A stretch of 9,201 bases of DNA from NCBI GenBank assembly GCA_023251595.1, contig JAHEYM010000135.1:1-9201 (forward strand), given 5' to 3'. The translations under genes and the position numbers were made by a program. The stretch is from Bacteroidota bacterium. GTDB lineage: Bacteria; Bacteroidota; Bacteroidia; AKYH767-A; JABDAW01. Positions 5,932-9,201 of this stretch are shown one piece after another. The notes beneath the pieces are model-generated. The model searched no databases and was not told where the DNA came from. It saw only the letters and a program-made list of their open reading frames with translations. Every line of letters starts with the position of its first letter. Within the stretch, counting starts at the first letter, position 1.

Positions 5932-6912
5932 ATGCAAAAACCAAGCACATTTCTTCGAACCACCCTTTTCCTGTTAACTGTTTTCTGTTCATTGTTCACT
6001 GTTCATTGTTACGGACAGGCCGCAGGAAATTCAATTCTCAATGATGCGGACTATTCTCCGCCAGCGCCAATGAACGCTTACAAATCGGCAGAAAGAGGTT
6101 ATTATTCTTCAGGCAGGGGGGAGTCTTTTCCGGTTGCCGTTTGTTCAAACGATAGCACCATTATTTTGGATGCGACGGTTTTAATGAATATAAAAGCCGA
6201 TTCGTATGTGGCGATTTTTGGAGTTACGCAAGTGGCTAGTACGCTTGATTCATGCAATGAATTAATGAATAATCGTCTTACTTCATTTATTGATAATTTG
6301 GAGAAATTAGGAATTAATAAATCGGAAATTTTTACAGACCTTGTCTCACAGATTCCGATGTTTACGTATGAAGTGGAAAAGAAAATTTTCAGTAAGACGT
6401 ATAATGAGGTTCCCGCCGGATTCGAACTTCGCAAAAATGTTCACATTCATTATTCGGACAGCAGGATATTAGATAAAATTTTGGTTGAAGGGGCGAAAAA
6501 CGAAATATATGATATTGTGAAAGTGGATTATTTTATTAATAATATGGAAGCAATTTATGATACACTAAGAAAAACAGCACTCTCGATCCTGAATAAAAAA
6601 ACAGATTTGTATACAAAAGCCGGTGTTCAGTTCAATACAGCAATGTATCATGTGGTGGCAGAAGATATTAACAGCAGTTATCCGATTGAACGTTACAAAT
6701 CTTATTCAGCTTTTTCGAATGCTTCTTTGAATTATCAACGCAAAAAATCGTTGGGTTCTATTACATATAATCAAGCGACAAAACCAACAACTGTTTACTA
6801 CAATAAACTGGCATATAACAGTTACGACACGGTTATAAATCCAGTCGTGATTGAGCCAGTGGTGCAGTTTTCATGTTCGGTGAAGATGAAGTATGTGCTT
6901 AAAAAGAGTTAG
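5932..6912 (+). CDS. Secreted SIMPL-domain (DUF541)-like protein
   Basis: This 326-residue protein begins with a signal peptide (hydrophobic about 8-25, likely cleaved near CYGQ, residue 29). Residues about 75-245 follow the layout of SIMPL/DUF541 proteins: a strand with IILDATVLMNIKADSYVAIF, a helix with spaced polar residues, LEKLGINKSEIFTD matching the usual 'gi....i.T' segment, GFELRKNVHIHYSD (163-176) matching the 'GY.a.n.v.v' strand, then ILDKILVEGAKNEIYDI and a long helix TLRKTALSILNKKTDLYTKAG. The match is from pattern memory, not a search. SIMPL proteins are mostly uncharacterised envelope or secreted proteins, some linked to stress and to interaction with signalling proteins. The C-terminal 80 residues are rich in Tyr, Ser and Asn and lie outside the domain. 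The stop is TAG. The signal-peptide coding region carries a 14-base repeat. Confidence 0.7.
   Translation: MQKPSTFLRTTLFLLTVFCSLFTVHCYGQAAGNSILNDADYSPPAPMNAYKSAERGYYSSGRGESFPVAVCSNDSTIILDATVLMNIKADSYVAIFGVTQVASTLDSCNELMNNRLTSFIDNLEKLGINKSEIFTDLVSQIPMFTYEVEKKIFSKTYNEVPAGFELRKNVHIHYSDSRILDKILVEGAKNEIYDIVKVDYFINNMEAIYDTLRKTALSILNKKTDLYTKAGVQFNTAMYHVVAEDINSSYPIERYKSYSAFSNASLNYQRKKSLGSITYNQATKPTTVYYNKLAYNSYDTVINPVVIEPVVQFSCSVKMKYVLKKS
5985..6010. repeat. 14-base tandem repeat in the SIMPL signal-peptide coding sequence
   Basis: The unit CTGTTCATTGTTCA (5985-5998) is followed at once by the first 12 bases of a second copy (5999-6010). The related word CTGTTAACTG lies just upstream at 5971-5980. 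The unit is not a multiple of three. Complementary words in the mRNA leader (5883-5894) could pair with this region. Confidence 0.8.
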
Positions 6913-6939
6913 GTGTATTCGATATATTGTCAAGGTTTG

Positions 6940-6974
6940 AATTTCCAATTTCCGATGTCCAACTCCCAATGTCC
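6940..6974. repeat. Degenerate heptamer tandem repeat (5 copies)
   Basis: Five consecutive 7-base units can be read: AATTTCC (6940), AATTTCC (6947), GATGTCC (6954), AACTCCC (6961) and AATGTCC (6968). All end in CC at the same phase. The array lies 27 bases after the SIMPL-like gene. The remaining sequence up to 7052 shows no gene. Confidence 0.7.
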
Positions 6975-7052
6975 AAGTATGAAAGAAAAAATTATTACTT
7001 GAAAATTGGAACGAACTTAATAGTCCATCAAAAAGCGAATAAATATATGCTT

Positions 7053-7133
7053 CCCGCCAAGACGCAAAGGCGCAAAGAGAATGTGATAGTACATTTATTT
7101 CTTTGCGGCTTCGCGACTTTGCGACTTTGCGGG
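7053..7133. repeat. Long imperfect inverted repeat built from CTTTGCG words
   Basis: The left arm (7053-7078, CAAAG/CGCAAAG words) is largely the reverse complement of the right arm (7100-7133, CTTTGCG words). The right arm has one extra unit of about 8 bases. The 21-base loop and the run of five T at 7137-7141 after the right arm would let it act as a terminator for the SIMPL-like gene. This style of CTTTGCG repeat is common between genes in Bacteroidota. A short frame of 72 codons crosses it but is not credible as a gene. Confidence 0.75.
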
Positions 7134-7212
7134 CAATTTTTATAATCTTTTCTGAGTTGTAAAACAGTTCATTATTTTGCTGAAATGACTATGTGTAAAA
7201 TATACAAAATAA

Positions 7213-7788
7213 GTTTACAATTACGATATTTACCACAACAGCAGTAAGTATGATTCGACCGGAAAATGGGATAATTATATATGGCTAGTATGCCATGCTA
7301 CCGACCCGGTTGTCGCGATACGCATAATCCAATATCATAAGTTTCTTGATGATATACAGGCTAAATATTTCAATTCACTTGTCGTTGATTGGATAACTCA
7401 ACAATATCATCTTGTTGCTCTACAAGGCAAATATCTTTATCAGTCCTCAACAGACATCAAACCAGATAGTGTTAGCCCATTACCGCACGCACCACTCATT
7501 CTGTTAAATGATCGAATCCTTCGTGGTATTAAGGAGGGAGATTTTCCTGTTTATAAAAATGAGGATTTTAGCGATACTTTATATTTACATGATTACGAGA
7601 GATTAATCATTAAAACTGATACCTTGTAGTTTGATACTTTAAGAAAAATGTTTTCGAATCAAATTAAGCAGGGTGCACGGGGTATGATTACAACATCTGA
7701 AATAAAACAAAGTGGCCTGACCATAGTTCAAAAATGGCATTTGTTCAATCTCTCATTTTTCGATGGAGCCAGTATCGATAACAGACTA
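7213..7788 (+). pseudogene. Decayed gene fragment without a start codon, possibly TonB plug-like
   Basis: One frame runs open for 138 codons from 7213 (just after TAA 7210-7212) to TAG at 7627-7629, with no ATG, GTG or TTG near its left end. Its composition looks coding, with a typical mix of hydrophobic and charged residues and segments such as WDNYIWLVCHATDPVVAIRI and APLILLNDRILRGIKEGDFP. The same frame stays open beyond the TAG for more than 50 codons up to the PolX gene end, reading FDTLRKMFSNQIKQGARGMI and then TTSEIK. Taken together, PLILLNDRIL, ERLIIKTDTL and QGARGMITTS resemble the plug-like pattern of Bacteroidota TonB receptor relatives (PLI..NG.., I..I.VLK, G..G.I.ITTK). The simplest reading is a pseudogene that lost its start and C-terminus and gained two stops. 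The family call is weak; the coding character is firmer. Confidence 0.5.
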
Positions 7789-9201
7789 TTATACCACTCT
7801 TCTTCCTTCAAAGTATTTCGTCATTTCATCCCGGGATTTTGCATTAAAAGTCATTTCTTTTGTGAGTCCTCCTTTACGCGCGGCGCATACTCCGTAATAC
7901 ATGTCGTGATAGCCGGATTTTTCGTGAGCGTCAGGATTTATGGAAATCATCACATCTTTTTTTATTGCATATTGAATCCATCGCCAATCTATATCAAGAC
8001 GATAGGGACTTGCATTTAATTCTATGACTACTCCATTCCAGGCACAAGCATCAATTATTTTTTCATGATTGATCGGATAACCTTCGCGGGCGAGGATGAG
8101 ACGACCTGTTGGGTGTCCAAGAATTGTCGTATATGGATTTTCGATTGCGTGTAATAATCTTGCAGTTGCTTTTTCTTCCGTCATTCTTAGATTTGAGTGA
8201 ATGGACGCTACAATAAAATCGAATGAAGCAAGAATATCTTCTTCATAATCTAAAGCGCCATCGCCAAGAATATCGGATTCAATGCCTTTGAATATTTTGA
8301 ATGGTGCGAGCTCAATATTTAATTGATCAATTTCCAGATGTTGTTTCAGCACCATTTCGGGTTTAAGTCCGTGCGCGTAAAAAGCTGTCTGTGAGTGATC
8401 AGAGATCCCGAGATATTCATATCCGAGTTCTTTGCAATAGACTGCCATTTCACGCAGTGTATGAATGCCGTCGCTGTATGTTGAATGGTTATGGAGAATT
8501 CCACGCAGGTCTTCCGGCTTCAACAATTTCGGAACCTGATTGTTTTTAGCAAGTTCTATTTCACCCAACCCTTCACGCAATTCAGCAGGAATGAAATTTA
8601 ATTTCAGAGATTCATATAGGTGTTCTTCGGAATCGAATTTCTTCCCGGATTGATAACCTGATTCAGATATATGCTTTTCATTTCCGGTGGTCTCAAAAAG
8701 TTTGGAATAAAACTCATCACGATTTGTAACATATATATGTACCGGAGTTCCATTTTCACTCCTAAAAGATAAAACCTGATTCCCGTTTGATTCTGTTTTT
8801 TCAAAACCACACTTCACCATAACCTTTTCAATCCTATCTATATCTGTATCAAAACAAATTAAATCGATGGAAGTCAGTATTTCGCATTTTCTTCTTAACT
8901 CACCTGTAAAAGTTACGGATGCCGAAGGAATTTCCTTTCTCCAAACCGATAAAATATTTTTTGCAATTTCTTCGAGTTTGGCATATTTATATTTTCCGGA
9001 ATTACCTATCCTGAATTCGATTGCTTTACGAATTATATCCTGGGTTTTTGCACCGAATCCTTTAATCTGAACCAAACGGTTCTCGTTACATGCACCCAGC
9101 AAATCGCCAATATTCTCAACGCCAAGTTCTCTCCACAAAACACTTACTTTTTTCGGACCAATTCCTTTAATTTCGAGCATATCCAAGATGCCTTCAGGTG
9201 T
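7789..9201 (-). CDS. polX: PolX-family protein with active PHP domain and degenerate polymerase palm, 5' partial
   Basis: This is a family X DNA polymerase/PHP protein used in bacterial base-excision-type repair. The frame is open to the right edge; the apparent TTG start at 9186 is inside the conserved ...PEGILDMLEI... region, so about 100 N-terminal residues (the 8-kDa domain) lie outside. Numbering from 9186, two helix-hairpin-helix motifs (IKGIG at 6-10; IKGFG at 41-45) are followed by a palm-like domain (about 90-180) and a PHP domain (about 229-465). The PHP metal ligands are all present: H232, H234, D239, H264, E303, H330, H358, D419 and H421. The palm is damaged: the GS...GDxD motif reads TGELRRKCEILTSID, with Ser106 in place of the first catalytic Asp, and the later VDLRV strand reads VHIYV (149-153). 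It probably acts through the PHP phosphoesterase rather than as a polymerase. It ends with TAA at 7789. Confidence 0.9.
   Translation of the reverse strand, partial: TPEGILDMLEIKGIGPKKVSVLWRELGVENIGDLLGACNENRLVQIKGFGAKTQDIIRKAIEFRIGNSGKYKYAKLEEIAKNILSVWRKEIPSASVTFTGELRRKCEILTSIDLICFDTDIDRIEKVMVKCGFEKTESNGNQVLSFRSENGTPVHIYVTNRDEFYSKLFETTGNEKHISESGYQSGKKFDSEEHLYESLKLNFIPAELREGLGEIELAKNNQVPKLLKPEDLRGILHNHSTYSDGIHTLREMAVYCKELGYEYLGISDHSQTAFYAHGLKPEMVLKQHLEIDQLNIELAPFKIFKGIESDILGDGALDYEEDILASFDFIVASIHSNLRMTEEKATARLLHAIENPYTTILGHPTGRLILAREGYPINHEKIIDACAWNGVVIELNASPYRLDIDWRWIQYAIKKDVMISINPDAHEKSGYHDMYYGVCAARKGGLTKEMTFNAKSRDEMTKYFEGRRVV

Noticed and set aside
5820..6044. 74-codon frame overlapping the start of the SIMPL-like gene
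   Set aside because: It begins before the predicted transcription start and covers the promoter, hairpin and signal-peptide repeat in another frame.
6927..7145. 72-codon plus-strand frame after the SIMPL-like gene
   Set aside because: It is made of the heptamer array and the CTTTGCG inverted repeat; the end of the product (FLCGFATLRLCGQFL) is a known signature of translated repeat.
7627..7629. TAG recoding or programmed readthrough
   Set aside because: TAG ends the SIMPL-like gene normally, and the remnant also lacks a start and has a TAA. Gene decay explains it more simply.
7648..8019. 123-codon plus-strand frame as a separate gene
   Set aside because: Two thirds of it is antisense to the PolX 3' end. 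Its first part is in frame with the upstream remnant and is treated as the remnant's continuation.
1..9201. CRISPR arrays, tRNA or rRNA genes, transposases, toxin-antitoxin pairs, phage genes
   Set aside because: No regularly spaced repeats, RNA-gene motifs or recognisable mobile or defence proteins were found on either strand.

Overview
The window looks like chromosomal DNA of a member of the Bacteroidota, probably a Chitinophagales or Sphingobacteriales type. The evidence is the moderately AT-rich composition, promoters of the Bacteroidota form (TTTG, a 16-21 base spacer, then TAnnTTTG), weak ribosome binding sites, and a gene set typical of the phylum: a GH3-family protein, a secreted protein with propeller-like repeats, a deoxynucleoside kinase and a PolX/PHP protein. 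The intergenic repeat styles (CTTTGCG words, degenerate heptamers, CTCCCCC/GGGGGAG) also fit. No rRNA, tRNA, CRISPR array, insertion sequence or phage gene was seen.

Layout. 1-2474 (+): the C-terminal part of a membrane-bound pyrophosphatase fused to a YceI domain, then a lipoprotein, closed by a strong terminator at 2493-2530. 2568-3191 (+): a deoxynucleoside kinase behind its own promoter. 3177-5737 (-): a secreted propeller-like protein downstream of a GH3-family gene. The kinase and propeller genes meet tail to tail and overlap by 15 bases. 5738-5931: a divergent promoter region. 5932-6912 (+): a secreted SIMPL (DUF541)-like protein. 6913-7788: repeats, then a decayed coding segment with no start codon and in-frame stops. 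7789-9201 (-): a PolX-like protein with an intact PHP domain and a degenerate polymerase site, running off the right edge.

How the genes may work together. The pyrophosphatase uses cytoplasmic PPi to energise the inner membrane. Its C-terminal YceI lipocalin-like domain should sit in the periplasm, and the neighbouring lipoprotein is probably another envelope component. The kinase (nucleotide salvage) and the PolX/PHP protein (DNA repair or phosphoester hydrolysis) are housekeeping-like. The GH3, propeller and SIMPL genes are poorly characterised; two of them are exported and may be envelope factors.

Most worth a second look: the pyrophosphatase-YceI fusion; the predicted leaderless GH3 transcript with an inverted repeat over its promoter; non-triplet tandem repeats inside two signal-peptide coding regions; the PolX protein that has lost polymerase residues; and the hidden 7213-7788 gene remnant, which resembles a TonB plug-like domain. 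I did not find clear evidence of a wholly new defence or mobile system.
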